57,691 nt of DNA from JAKQLP01 sp964562165 (GCA_964562165.1 CAZLRZ010000002.1:1-57691); one strand, 5' to 3'. Counted from the stretch's first letter, positions 1-8,599 are shown. Program-made: numbers and translations. The notes: generated by a model not told the origin, from the letters alone.

Positions 1-39
1 TGATTTACGTCTCCGAACATAGTTGAAAATTTAACGAAA

Positions 40-705
40 TTAATTACTTAAACTTATTTTACTTTTTTTATACAAAATTGCCAATACTGTAAACGAAATT
101 ACAACCCAGAAGCCAATATTTAACAAGTCTAATACGCTTTCAGCGAAAAGGCCTTGGCTTATTAACATCATTATTGCATTTGTTGGAATAATCCCAATAA
201 TCGAGGCAATCATAAAGGTTTTAAAGTCAATCTTGGCAATTCCTGCGACATAAGCATCAAGATCAAAGCTAACTAAGGTGAAAATTCGTATATAGATTAG
301 TTTGAAAATAACATGTTTACCTTTGACCAAATCAACATACTTTTTGATTTTGGGATATCTCCTTTCAATTAAACTCGAACCTAGTTTACGTGCAATAAAA
401 TAATGAATTGCAGTTGCAGTTAGCATTCCCAGGATAATTATAATTAATCCTGGCCAACCGTACATGATTGTTGCTATAATGGGCATCATACCATCCGGTA
501 ATGGGGTTAAAGAAAAGATAACTTGAATAATAAACAATCCTAGAAAGCCATATGCTCCTAGCGGTTCAATTAGTTTTTTTATGTCTTCTTGTTTTATATC
601 ATATTGTTTGAATATAATCAGAACTCCAACGTAGATAATTGCGATGACTATAAAAAAGAATAGGTATCTCCTGTTTCTTTTAATTTTCTTCAATATTTTT
701 TTCAA
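40..705 (-). CDS. TVP38/TMEM64 (VTT/DedA-like) membrane protein
   Basis: A 221-residue polytopic membrane protein. After a basic N-terminus (KKILKKIKRNRR) there is a first helix at about residues 13-32, then several more hydrophobic segments. The central part, with a proline-rich re-entrant-like loop (SLTPLPDGMMP) and the helix-breaking stretch around IARKLGSSLIERRYP, is typical of the VTT domain (DedA/TVP38 family). Members of this family are thought to move or scramble lipids, including undecaprenyl phosphate; the substrate here is not shown by the sequence. It is divergent from the RNase J gene, and the 46 bases between them carry the promoter of that gene. Family assignment is fairly secure, function is not. 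Confidence 0.75.
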   Translation of the reverse strand: MKKILKKIKRNRRYLFFFIVIAIIYVGVLIIFKQYDIKQEDIKKLIEPLGAYGFLGLFIIQVIFSLTPLPDGMMPIIATIMYGWPGLIIIILGMLTATAIHYFIARKLGSSLIERRYPKIKKYVDLVKGKHVIFKLIYIRIFTLVSFDLDAYVAGIAKIDFKTFMIASIIGIIPTNAIMMLISQGLFAESVLDLLNIGFWVVISFTVLAILYKKSKISLSN

Positions 706-722
706 TTTTGAAAATAGACGGG

Positions 723-728
723 TATAAT
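723..728 (+). promoter_or_regulatory. -10 element (TATAAT) of the RNase J gene
   Basis: A perfect TATAAT lies 23 bases before the ATG at 752, so the expected leader is about 17 nt. No good -35 is visible at 17 bases (TTTCAA at 702-707 is weak). No Shine-Dalgarno sequence precedes the start codon. Confidence 0.55.
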
Positions 729-751
729 ATATTTATGTTTTTTTATTGTAA

Positions 752-2440
752 ATGAATAGTAAAGTTTTTAAAAGGAATAATTTAAAGATCATCCCTTTAG
801 GTGGAGTCGAAGAAATTGGCTTCAATACAACCATTTTTGAGTATGACAATCAGATTTTTTTAATTGATTTTGGCTTAGGATTTCCTAATGGTGATTTATA
901 TGGAATTGATTTTTTAATTCCTAATCTTGATTATCTTAAAAAGAATAAAGAGAAAATCAAAGCAATAGTTATTACACACGGTCATCTTGATCATATTGGT
1001 GGACTTCCTTATGCCGTAAAGGCTTTAGGGAATATTCCAATTTTCGCTACTGAATTCACTTTAGAAATAATTAAGAACCATTTCGCGGGAAGATCATTTA
1101 AATATGACAATCTTCACTCAATTAAAGAAGATTCCATTCTAAAATTTGGGAATGTCAGTTTTGAATTTTTCCATATTAATCATTCTATCCCCCAGTCTGT
1201 TGGTGTAATTTTCAAATCTCCTCAAGGGAATGTGATTCATACGGGCGATTTTAAATTTGATAATTCTCCACTTTTAGAAGCACCTTCGGATTACGGTCGA
1301 ATTGCAAAGTTCGGGAATGAAGGCGTTCTAGCTTTATTATCAGATTCTACTAATTCTTTTAAAGCGGGTCATTCAAAATCTGAGCAACAAATTAGAGATA
1401 GCCTTTTTAGAATTATTGAAAGCGCAAAAGGAAGAGTAATAATTTCTTCGTTTGCTTCACTAGTAGGCAGAATAATTCAATTAATTGATATTGCTTCAGT
1501 TTTAAATCGAAAAGTGGCTGTGGCTGGTAGAAGTATGGTGAACAATATGGAAGTTGCCAAAAAGTTTGGATATATTAAAGGTTCTCAAAAAGATTTTTAC
1601 CCATTAAAACAAATTGAAACCTTACCTGATAATAAAGTAATGGTTTTGGCAACCGGTTCACAGGGTGAAGAAATGGCTGCACTATCAAGGATCATAAAAG
1701 GAAAGCATCCTGACCTATCTATTAGAAAAGGAGATACAATAATTCTTTCTTCTTCAATTATTCCGGGCAATGAAATTTATGTTCAAAATTTATTAGATGA
1801 ACTTTCTCAACAAGGGGCTATAGTTTTTCAACAAAGCGAAGGATTAGATACTCATACTAGTGGACATGCATACGAAGAAGATCAAAAACTCATGATCAAC
1901 TTAACCAAACCAAGATTTTTTATTCCAGTCCACGGATACCAATCCTTTTTATATAAGCACGCGCTTACAGCAAAACAGCTTGGATATAGCGAAAACAAAA
2001 TAATCATTCCAAGGCGAGGTGAGCAAATTGTTTTTGAAAATGGAGAACATTTTAAAGGTAAAGCCATTAAAAGTATGCCAACTTTGATTTCCGGAAGTGG
2101 TGTTGGAGATATTGGTGCTATGGTTCTAGCTGAAAGGACTCAATTAGGAAACAATGGCGTAATAATATTTACAGCGGTTCTTGATCATAAAAGTAAAAAA
2201 ATTGTCGGCCAACCTCAACTACTTTCAAGGGGTTTAACATATGTTAAAGATAATCCTGAATTATTTGAGCAATTAAATTTAATTGCTGCTCAGACTTTAA
2301 ATGGTGCTCTAGAAAGTGAAAGCGAAATGAATGACAAAGATATTATGAATTTGATCAAACAAAAGCTAAGTCAAATAGTATTAAAGGAACTCAATCGAGA
2401 CCCAATGATACTAGTCTCCTTAAATTATATCGAAAGGTAA
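752..2440 (+). CDS. rnj: Ribonuclease J (metallo-beta-lactamase / beta-CASP)
   Basis: A 562-residue protein of usual RNase J length. It would degrade and process RNA as a 5'-3' exonuclease and endonuclease with two zinc ions. The metal-binding HGHLDH motif is at residues 76-81, preceded by the PLGGVEEIG segment that is characteristic of RNase J N-termini; the beta-CASP part follows (SFASLVGRIIQ, then TSGHAYEEDQ and FIPVHGYQS), and a C-terminal domain completes it. The start ATG lies 24 bases past a TATAAT box. Its 3' end overlaps the convergent yhaM-like gene by 21 bases, so two ribonucleases are read into each other. Identification is secure. Confidence 0.95.
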   Translation: MNSKVFKRNNLKIIPLGGVEEIGFNTTIFEYDNQIFLIDFGLGFPNGDLYGIDFLIPNLDYLKKNKEKIKAIVITHGHLDHIGGLPYAVKALGNIPIFATEFTLEIIKNHFAGRSFKYDNLHSIKEDSILKFGNVSFEFFHINHSIPQSVGVIFKSPQGNVIHTGDFKFDNSPLLEAPSDYGRIAKFGNEGVLALLSDSTNSFKAGHSKSEQQIRDSLFRIIESAKGRVIISSFASLVGRIIQLIDIASVLNRKVAVAGRSMVNNMEVAKKFGYIKGSQKDFYPLKQIETLPDNKVMVLATGSQGEEMAALSRIIKGKHPDLSIRKGDTIILSSSIIPGNEIYVQNLLDELSQQGAIVFQQSEGLDTHTSGHAYEEDQKLMINLTKPRFFIPVHGYQSFLYKHALTAKQLGYSENKIIIPRRGEQIVFENGEHFKGKAIKSMPTLISGSGVGDIGAMVLAERTQLGNNGVIIFTAVLDHKSKKIVGQPQLLSRGLTYVKDNPELFEQLNLIAAQTLNGALESESEMNDKDIMNLIKQKLSQIVLKELNRDPMILVSLNYIER

Positions 2441-3418
2441 GTTGCTTTTTGGGCTATCAATTTGGCTAGCGTTAGTGCCCAAATAGACTTTAGCTCCAAT
2501 AATCTTATCGTATTCGGAGAATTCCATATCTGATGATTGGCTTTGTCTAATTACTTTTTGGAATATCCTTGTCTTAGAAGACATTTGATCAACGTAAGTA
2601 ACAATATTTGCTTCAATTGTTGAAGGTAGTATTGGACTTCCAAATTCTAGATATCCATGATGCGATAAAATAATATGCTTAAGGTTTATTAGTTGCTCGT
2701 CATCAAGTAAATCCTTCCCCTTGGCCATCAATAATTCATAACTTTTAATTAAGTGACCAATTAATAGGCCTTCTTTAGTCCTTTGAGTAACTAGGCCAAC
2801 AGGCTCTAGTTCCAACAATTTTCCACTATCATGCATAATAATCCCCGCAACCACATAATCAAAATTTGCCTCTTTATAATATTTTCTTAATGGAGTTGTC
2901 ATATCAAGCATTTCGACTGTATGTTCGAGCAAGCCACCTCTAAAGGCGTGGTGGACATATTCAGCGGCAGGGTAAATTTTGAACTTGGGTCCGATTTCTG
3001 TGTCGTTTATAAAAGTAGTTAAAAAGTTTTGAAGTTTTTCATTTTTAACTGTTTTTATATGATCGACTAAATTTTGCCATAAATCATCCAGATCAAAATC
3101 ACTTGATTCCATATAATCGTTAAGCTTGTTTTCTTCAACCTTTTCGGCCTTTACAATGTTCAATTGAAGAACACCACGATAATCTTCGACTAAGGCATCG
3201 ATCATCATTACCCCACCAATTTTTAAAGCTTGTTTTCCAACATTTTTAATGTTATCGGACCAAATCTGAGCTTTAATCTCACCTGTTTTGTCAGCCAAAA
3301 CAAGCTTGTAATAGGGTTTGCCATCTTTGGTTTGGAGACTATCACAAAGTTTTACGGCAAAGGTTTCATTGTTCAAAACTAGCCCTTTTGATAGGTCTTT
3401 AACGAAATATGTTTTCAT
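2420..3418 (-). CDS. yhaM: YhaM-like 3'-5' exoribonuclease (OB-fold + HD domain)
   Basis: A 332-residue protein matching the YhaM/CBF1 layout. Residues 1-95 look like an OB-fold nucleic-acid-binding domain (KLVLADKTGEIKAQIW). Residues 150-300 form an HD metal-dependent phosphohydrolase domain, with H166 in GGLLEHTVEM and the HD pair at 196-197 (IIMHDSGK). The family degrades single-stranded RNA or DNA from the 3' end. It lies 7 bases downstream of enolase on the same strand, after a response regulator, so the three probably form an operon. The stop codon lies inside the 3' end of the RNase J gene. Confidence 0.88.
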   Translation of the reverse strand: MKTYFVKDLSKGLVLNNETFAVKLCDSLQTKDGKPYYKLVLADKTGEIKAQIWSDNIKNVGKQALKIGGVMMIDALVEDYRGVLQLNIVKAEKVEENKLNDYMESSDFDLDDLWQNLVDHIKTVKNEKLQNFLTTFINDTEIGPKFKIYPAAEYVHHAFRGGLLEHTVEMLDMTTPLRKYYKEANFDYVVAGIIMHDSGKLLELEPVGLVTQRTKEGLLIGHLIKSYELLMAKGKDLLDDEQLINLKHIILSHHGYLEFGSPILPSTIEANIVTYVDQMSSKTRIFQKVIRQSQSSDMEFSEYDKIIGAKVYLGTNASQIDSPKSNLPFDII

Positions 3419-3425
3419 AATTATT

Positions 3426-4682
3426 TTATTTATTAAGTAAGATTTCTTCGATTCTTATTAATTCATTGTATTTTGCAATCCTTTCGCTACGACTTGGAGC
3501 ACCGGTTTTTAATTGGCCAGCGCTTGTTCCAACTACTAAGTGTGAGATTGTAACATCTTCTGTCTCTCCGCTTCTATGCGAAACTACATTTGTCCACCCA
3601 GCGCTAGTGCTGAGTTTCATTGCATTTAAAGTTTCGGTTAATGTTCCAATCTGATTAAGCTTTACCAATAACGAATTACAGGCCTTCTTTTCGATTGCCT
3701 CTTGGATTCTTTTTACATTTGTAACAAGTAAATCATCGCCTACAACTTGGATTTTGTCCCCTACTCTTTTTGTTAATTCTGTCCAGCTTTCCCAGTCATC
3801 TTGCGAGAACATATCTTCGTAAGAATGAACTGGATATTTTTGAGAAAGAGATTCTACCCAATCAATCATTTCTGCTTTTGTTAAAGTCTTTTTGTCTCTT
3901 TTTAAATCATAGTTGCCAGTTTCTTCGTTATAGAATTCTGAGGCGGCAGCATCAAAACAGATTTTGATTTCTTCGCCTACTTTATAGCCTGCGCTTTCGA
4001 TTGCGGCTACAATTAAATCTAAAGCCTCTTGATTGGATTGCAAAGAAGGAGCAAAGCCACCTTCGTTACCAACATTTATCGAATATCCTTTTTCTTTTAA
4101 TAATTTTTCTAAAGAGTGATAGATTTCACTACCGACACGGATAGAATCTGCCCAAGTTTCAGTCTGCATTGGCATTATCATATATTCTTGAATGTCTGTT
4201 GCCCAGTTAGCATGTTTTCCACCATTCATAATATTGAACATTGCCCTTGGTAAGGTGAAGTTAGAATTCCCATATAGTTTGCCGATATACTGGAAAAGCT
4301 GTAAATCCATTGCTTTTGAATATGACCACGCATAAGCTAATGAAACAGCTAATATTGCATTTGCACCTAATTTTGATTTGTTTTCGGTACCATCTAAATC
4401 AATAAGAGTTTGGTCAAAAACTGCTTGGTCAACGCATTCTGTTCCAACTAAGGCTTCTTTAATGAAGGTGTTAACATTTTTAACAGCTGTTAAAACACTT
4501 TGTCCATGATATAAAGTATTGTCACCATCGCGGAGTTCTAATGCTTCGTACTTGCCTGTGGATGCTCCACTTGCAACAATTGCCCTGCCTAAAAATTTTC
4601 CATCAATAATTACATCAGCTTCAACGGTAGGATTACCTCTTGAATCTAAAACTTGACGTGCTTTAATACCTGTTATTTTCAT
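3426..4682 (-). CDS. eno: Enolase
   Basis: A 418-residue enolase, converting 2-phosphoglycerate to phosphoenolpyruvate in lower glycolysis; it is also an RNA degradosome component in many bacteria. The N-terminus (KARQVLDSRGNPTVEADV) and the substrate loop (ASGASTGKYEALELRDGD) are canonical. Metal and catalytic segments follow: GGKHANWATDIQEYM, GDDLLVTN, the catalytic lysine in LLVKLNQIGT, and SHRSGETED. Length is close to the family norm. It sits between the response-regulator gene (30 bases upstream) and the yhaM-like gene (7 bases downstream). With gpmI and pyk elsewhere in the window, all three last steps of glycolysis are present. Confidence 0.98.
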   Translation of the reverse strand: MKITGIKARQVLDSRGNPTVEADVIIDGKFLGRAIVASGASTGKYEALELRDGDNTLYHGQSVLTAVKNVNTFIKEALVGTECVDQAVFDQTLIDLDGTENKSKLGANAILAVSLAYAWSYSKAMDLQLFQYIGKLYGNSNFTLPRAMFNIMNGGKHANWATDIQEYMIMPMQTETWADSIRVGSEIYHSLEKLLKEKGYSINVGNEGGFAPSLQSNQEALDLIVAAIESAGYKVGEEIKICFDAAASEFYNEETGNYDLKRDKKTLTKAEMIDWVESLSQKYPVHSYEDMFSQDDWESWTELTKRVGDKIQVVGDDLLVTNVKRIQEAIEKKACNSLLVKLNQIGTLTETLNAMKLSTSAGWTNVVSHRSGETEDVTISHLVVGTSAGQLKTGAPSRSERIAKYNELIRIEEILLNK

Positions 4683-4712
4683 AGGAATATATTAAAAAGT
4701 GAAATTAGTTTT

Positions 4713-5090
4713 TTAGTTTAATGCTTTTTCGACTAGATCTGTTAATTCAGAAGGGTCAGTATCGGACTTCAAAATGTAGCCCTGTGCGCCCAGTTGAACT
4801 GAGTTTTCGATTGCAGCATCACTTCCGATATTGGTCAACATATATATTGGCATGGTGCCATATTTAGTTGGATCTTCTTTTATTGATTTCAAAGCAGAAA
4901 TCCCATCAAGATTTGGCATTATAATATCAAGCAAAACTAGATCGTATTTTTTGCTTTCCATTTTAATTAAAGCCTCTTTTCCATCTGCTACTCCATCGAC
5001 TTCATAACCTGCTGATGTTAAAATATCTACATAAATTAATCTTGCATCTTGTTCGTCCTCAGCAACTAAGATTTTTGATTTATTATCCAT
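4713..5090 (-). CDS. Single-domain response regulator (CheY-like)
   Basis: A 125-residue receiver domain with no output domain. The acidic pocket is E11-D12, the phosphoacceptor is D55 (LVLLDIIMP), and the conserved lysine is K108 (YILKSD). The end of the domain (GAQGYILKSDTDPSEL) closely resembles that of the other receiver at 32400-32771, so the two are probably paralogues. No kinase gene is adjacent. It is the first gene of a likely operon with enolase and the yhaM-like gene. Its output partner cannot be read from the sequence. Confidence 0.9.
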   Translation of the reverse strand: MDNKSKILVAEDEQDARLIYVDILTSAGYEVDGVADGKEALIKMESKKYDLVLLDIIMPNLDGISALKSIKEDPTKYGTMPIYMLTNIGSDAAIENSVQLGAQGYILKSDTDPSELTDLVEKALN

Positions 5091-5114
5091 TGGACTTAAA
5101 TTTAAAAACTTAAC

Positions 5115-5120
5115 TATAAT
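5115..5120 (+). promoter_or_regulatory. -10 element (TATAAT) of the greA-like gene
   Basis: A perfect TATAAT ends 23 bases before the ATG at 5144, predicting a leader of about 17 nt. No clear -35 or Shine-Dalgarno sequence is seen. Confidence 0.5.
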
Positions 5121-5143
5121 TATTTATTAATTCTAGAATATTA

Positions 5144-5521
5144 ATGCGAAATAAACAAATCCAAGACAAATTATCTGAATTAAAAGCCCGATTACTAGAG
5201 TTAAATACTATTTTACATGAGGATATTGGAGCTTCGTATCGGGAAGCTACTCAAACTTCTGAGATGATCGAGATGCTTGAAATGCAAATTTTTGATTTAA
5301 AAAAGCAACTTGAAAACAAAGATGGGAATATAATTCGAGTAATAGAGGTAGAAAATAATGGCTCAATCTTAGAATTCATTTTGGTAAAGGAAAATGGAAA
5401 TCCTATGGATTTATCTTTTTCAATTTCATCTCCATATGGTGAAATCCTAAATTCAATTAAAGTAAATGATACAATTAAATTCAGGGATGTAGATTACTTA
5501 GTAAAAAAAATAGATGAGTAA
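5144..5521 (+). CDS. GreA/GreB-like transcription elongation factor
   Basis: A 125-residue protein, shorter than the roughly 158 residues usual for GreA. The N-terminal 65 residues are helical and coiled-coil-like (KLSELKARLLELN, then EMIEMLEMQIFDLKKQLE). The C-terminal part has the FKBP-like GreA core, with SISSPYGEILNSIKVND matching the family's SPLG-type segment near the end. Such factors rescue backtracked RNA polymerase by stimulating transcript cleavage. The acidic tip of the coiled coil needed for cleavage is not obvious, so it might be a Gre paralogue that modulates polymerase differently. Its last 8 bases overlap the GH18 gene. Confidence 0.65.
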   Translation: MRNKQIQDKLSELKARLLELNTILHEDIGASYREATQTSEMIEMLEMQIFDLKKQLENKDGNIIRVIEVENNGSILEFILVKENGNPMDLSFSISSPYGEILNSIKVNDTIKFRDVDYLVKKIDE

Positions 5522-6521
5522 AAAACAGTTATTAATATTTGTCCCGCTAGTCATAGTTTTAAGCACGATAATAATATTATTAATATCTTTATTCACAGAG
5601 TCGCCNNNNNNNNNNNNNNNNNNNNNNNNNNNNNNNNNNNNNNNNNNNNNNNNNNNNNNNNNNNNNNNNNNNNNNNNNNNNNNNNNNNNNNNNNNNNNNN
5701 NNNNNAAAATCGAAATAATCCCCGCAATCGCAATGTTTGATCACGAGTTATTCACTAAGGTTTTACAAAATGAAGAGAGCCTTACTAGACATATAAATTC
5801 AATAGTAAGTAATGTTGTTGATAATTCCTTTGATGGAATAGATTTGGATTACGAATCCACAAAACTTTCGGATAAAGCCAAATATTTTGAGTTTCTTTCT
5901 AGGCTTTCTACCGAACTAAAAAAAGTTAATAAAAAATTAATTGTCACTGTGGTTGCAAAATGGGGAGATAGTATTCTATACCCGTCCTTAGTTGAAACAA
6001 GGCAGGTTCAAGATTGGGCCGAAATCCAAAAGTATGCTGATAAAATTAGAATTATGGCTTATGACTACACCTTTATTAAATCAAAATTCCCAGGGCCCAT
6101 TGCTCCATTAAATTGGATTGATGAAGTTCTTAAATATGGTACAGAAAAAGTTGATCCTCAAAAGTTGGTTCTAGGGATTCATTTGTACGCTTACGAATGG
6201 AAAGGTGCAGATGCTTCAAAGCTCCCTTTTGTACATAGCATGAAGCTCAATTCCAACGGAGATGATGAATCTAAGGCCTTTACATATACTGAGGTGAAAA
6301 ATATTTTAAAAGGAAATAACGGAGAATCAATAACATACGAAGGTGAGCAAGTGTTTAACTATGTCCCCTCGGACAATCTATCACGAACATTAGTCTATAT
6401 TGACCAAAAAGGAGTTAATGATAGAATAACTTTAGCAAAAAAATATAATATTTCCGGAGTTGTTTTCTGGCGTATTGGTGGTGAATCAGACCTTTTGACT
6501 ATCCTCGATACTTCAAACTGA
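5514..6521 (+). CDS. Membrane-anchored glycoside hydrolase family 18 protein, interrupted by an assembly gap
   Basis: The gene starts at an ATG overlapping the greA-like stop codon and encodes an N-terminal anchor (LLIFVPLVIVLSTIIILLIS). After 100 N of unknown true length, the GH18 barrel resumes with the catalytic motif FDGIDLDYE, whose last Glu is the expected acid/base. Later barrel strands (IRIMAYDYT, LVLGIHLYAYEW, ISGVVFWRIGGE) also fit. The closest known layout is the YaaH/YdhD-like group that cleaves peptidoglycan or chitin-like N-acetylglucosamine polymers. It is predicted to act outside the cell. That both halves belong to one gene is an inference; the gap hides the N-terminal part of the barrel and any LysM or SH3 module. 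Confidence 0.75.
   Translation: MSKKQLLIFVPLVIVLSTIIILLISLFTESXXXXXXXXXXXXXXXXXXXXXXXXXXXXXXXXXXKIEIIPAIAMFDHELFTKVLQNEESLTRHINSIVSNVVDNSFDGIDLDYESTKLSDKAKYFEFLSRLSTELKKVNKKLIVTVVAKWGDSILYPSLVETRQVQDWAEIQKYADKIRIMAYDYTFIKSKFPGPIAPLNWIDEVLKYGTEKVDPQKLVLGIHLYAYEWKGADASKLPFVHSMKLNSNGDDESKAFTYTEVKNILKGNNGESITYEGEQVFNYVPSDNLSRTLVYIDQKGVNDRITLAKKYNISGVVFWRIGGESDLLTILDTSN
5606..5705. other. Assembly gap (100 N), flanks not duplicated
   Basis: A run of exactly 100 N inside the GH18 gene. The 55 bases before and after it are not alike, so this is missing sequence of unknown length, with 100 as a placeholder. Confidence 0.95.
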
Positions 6522-6579
6522 TGGTCTTTTTAGCGGCTTTTCTATGTTTTTTTGCGGCCATTTTTTTAGGTTTGTTCAT
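6499..6579 (-). CDS. Possible very small basic protein (26 aa)
   Basis: In the 101-base interval after the GH18 gene, the minus strand reads an ATG-initiated 26-codon frame, MNKPKKMAAKKHRKAAKK and then TISLKYRG, ending in TAG inside the GH18 3' end. It is very Lys/Arg/Ala-rich, like small ribosome-associated or nucleic-acid-binding peptides. I recognise no family. AT-rich DNA makes lysine runs by chance, but the GCC, GCA, GCT, CAT and AGA codons mixed in are less expected from random sequence. Speculative. Confidence 0.3.
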   Translation of the reverse strand: MNKPKKMAAKKHRKAAKKTISLKYRG

Positions 6580-6622
6580 TTTTAAAAGTTTTAATAATTT
6601 ATTTTGTATCCCTTAATATACC

Positions 6623-8104
6623 ATGAAATTCCAAAATCCCACAATACAATTGTTGTTTAGCAACTATCGATCAATTTGGTCTTTAATTTATGCTGACACA
6701 TTAATTAACTGGGATACAGAAACTTATATGCCCGAAATGGGTGTTAAATCACGTGGAAAGGTCTTGGCAGATATTAATATCATTATTCAAAAGCTTCTCA
6801 TCGACAAAGAGTTCTTAAGTATATTAGAGCAAGTCACTAATGACAAAACTCTAAATGACTTTGAAAAAAGAGCTGTTTATAGATTAAATAAAACGGTTAA
6901 AGACTATCTTAATCTTTCCCCAGCATTTATAAAAGAATGGTCTGAGCTTATCGCTGGAGCATCAACAATTTGGGCAAAAGCAAAAAAACAAAATGACTAT
7001 GATTCTTTTGAACCCTACTTAAATAAAATATTCGATTTAACAAGAAAAAGAGCCGAGTACTTAGGATTTGGTAAAAATTTATACGATTCTGTATTTGATC
7101 AATACGAAGATGGCATGACAAGTGTAGAGCTGGACGATTATTTTACTGAACTTAAAGCATTTTTAAATATAATCGATTTAGAAAAGTTAGCAAAAAAGTC
7201 TCCAATAGATCTAAGCAAAGACAAATACAGTATTACAGGAATGAAAGCTTTAAATAATAAAGTGCTTGATTATCTTGGGCAAGATAAAAAAAGATTTAGA
7301 ATTGATACCTCAATGCATCCTTTCTCCTTGTTTTTAAGCCCTGATGATATACGTCTAACTACAAGTTATCCAAAAAATGATTTTACTTGCTCACTGTTCC
7401 CTACAATACACGAATTTGGTCACGGGCTATTCGCATCTAATGTCGATCCGGAACTAGAAGGAACACCTTTGTGGCCCGAAACAAGCTATGCTTTACATGA
7501 ATCCCTATCAAGATACTGGGAAAACTTTATTGGTCGAAGTCGTGGCTTTGTAAAATACTTTTTGAAGGATTTTAAAAAGTTAAATAAAGATTATCAAAAC
7601 TTGTCAGACCAAGAATTTTATAATTACTTTAATAAAGTCGAACCAAGTTTAATTCGAGTTGAAGCCGATGAAATAACTTACCACTACCACATAATAATCC
7701 GATACGAAATCGAAAAAGCTTTATTGAATAAAGAAATAACCACTAAAGAAGCTCCAGTTTTATGGAATAAACTCTATAAAAAATATTTGAATATCGAACC
7801 AAAGAACTTTTCCGAAGGTATTTTGCAGGATGTCCATTGGGCTTTTGGAAGTATTGGCTATTTCCCAACTTATTCGTTAGGCTCTACTCTTTCTGCAATT
7901 TGGGATAAAAAAATGAAGGACGATTTGAAAATCGATTTCGAGGTGCTAGAAAAGAGCGATATTAAAAAAGTTAATCTTTGGTTTAAAGAAACCATACACG
8001 TTAATGGTGGAGCTTATAATTTAGAAGAAATCAGCTTGAAAGCCGGAGGTGAAAAATTCAGTAGTAAACCCTGGCAAGAATATATTAAGGCAAAATATCT
8101 TTAA
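6623..8104 (+). CDS. Carboxypeptidase Taq (peptidase family M32)
   Basis: A 493-residue zinc metallocarboxypeptidase of usual M32 length. The zinc site HEFGH is at residues 263-267, and the M32-specific motif HESLSRYWENFIGRS follows about 35 residues later with the third ligand. Conserved downstream segments include RVEADEITYHYHIIIRYEIE and LQDVHWAFGSIGYFPTYSLG. It removes C-terminal residues from peptides in the cytoplasm; no signal peptide is present. With the oligoendopeptidase at 52742-54523 it suggests intracellular peptide recycling. It stands alone, with no Shine-Dalgarno sequence before the ATG. Confidence 0.95.
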   Translation: MKFQNPTIQLLFSNYRSIWSLIYADTLINWDTETYMPEMGVKSRGKVLADINIIIQKLLIDKEFLSILEQVTNDKTLNDFEKRAVYRLNKTVKDYLNLSPAFIKEWSELIAGASTIWAKAKKQNDYDSFEPYLNKIFDLTRKRAEYLGFGKNLYDSVFDQYEDGMTSVELDDYFTELKAFLNIIDLEKLAKKSPIDLSKDKYSITGMKALNNKVLDYLGQDKKRFRIDTSMHPFSLFLSPDDIRLTTSYPKNDFTCSLFPTIHEFGHGLFASNVDPELEGTPLWPETSYALHESLSRYWENFIGRSRGFVKYFLKDFKKLNKDYQNLSDQEFYNYFNKVEPSLIRVEADEITYHYHIIIRYEIEKALLNKEITTKEAPVLWNKLYKKYLNIEPKNFSEGILQDVHWAFGSIGYFPTYSLGSTLSAIWDKKMKDDLKIDFEVLEKSDIKKVNLWFKETIHVNGGAYNLEEISLKAGGEKFSSKPWQEYIKAKYL

Positions 8105-8109
8105 AGTTT

Positions 8110-8138
8110 TTGACTTGTATATTTAATTGTTTTAAAAT
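8110..8138 (+). promoter_or_regulatory. Promoter of the 135-aa membrane protein gene
   Basis: TTGACT at 8110-8115, a 17-base spacer and TAAAAT at 8133-8138. The predicted transcript starts near 8145, about 20 nt before the ATG at 8166. The -35 lies just after the M32 stop codon. Confidence 0.6.
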
Positions 8139-8165
8139 TCATTATTATTTATTATTTTCTTATTT

Positions 8166-8573
8166 ATGAATAAGATCCAATCGATTGCAACTAAAGCATC
8201 GGCTTTGGTCATGTCTCTTGGAGCAATTGCAACTTCAGTAATGGCTGAAGCATACGATTACTCTGATTATTATGATACTTACTCAACAACATCAACATTA
8301 AGTGATGCTGATGCCGCAGGCTTATCTGCAATGTTAGCAAGTATGGGCGTTGTCGGAGTTATTCTTCCAATGTGTATATGTTTAATAGGTGTAATATTTT
8401 TAGCATTCAATATCTGGATGTTAGTTGATGTAGTTAAAAGAACAGAAGCTGAATTACCAAACAGACAAACTTGGTTAATCGTTTTAATCGTTGGTTTAGT
8501 CTTGGGATTCGGTGGAATTGCAGCTTTGGTTTACTTCTTTGGTCCAAGAAAGAAATTGGCTCCATTAAAATAG
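8166..8573 (+). CDS. Small exported membrane protein with PLDc_N-like two-helix domain
   Basis: A 135-residue protein. Residues 1-27 form a signal peptide (ATKASALVMSLGAIATSVMA, AxA-like site). A Tyr/Asp/Ser/Thr-rich stretch (YDYSDYYDTYSTTSTLSDAD) comes next. Two transmembrane helices follow, separated by a short polar loop; the pattern WMLVDVVKR then TWLIVLI and GFGGIAALVYFF matches the phospholipase D-nuclease N-terminal (PLDc_N) two-helix module found in many small membrane proteins. The function of that module is unknown. The gene has its own promoter and a strong terminator, so it is a single-gene transcript, probably well expressed. Confidence 0.7.
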   Translation: MNKIQSIATKASALVMSLGAIATSVMAEAYDYSDYYDTYSTTSTLSDADAAGLSAMLASMGVVGVILPMCICLIGVIFLAFNIWMLVDVVKRTEAELPNRQTWLIVLIVGLVLGFGGIAALVYFFGPRKKLAPLK

Positions 8574-8599
8574 TAAATCTTTTTAAAGATTAAATTAAA

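Noticed and set aside
1882..2067. Open frame on the minus strand inside the RNase J gene, and many similar frames inside other genes
   Set aside because: These lie antisense or out of frame within strongly conserved genes, have no domain and no start context; they are shadows of AT-rich coding sequence.
6519..6521. Recoded TGA as in SR1/Gracilibacteria
   Set aside because: TGA ends several genes here, including this one and the CAP gene at 44322, and no conserved gene contains in-frame TGA.
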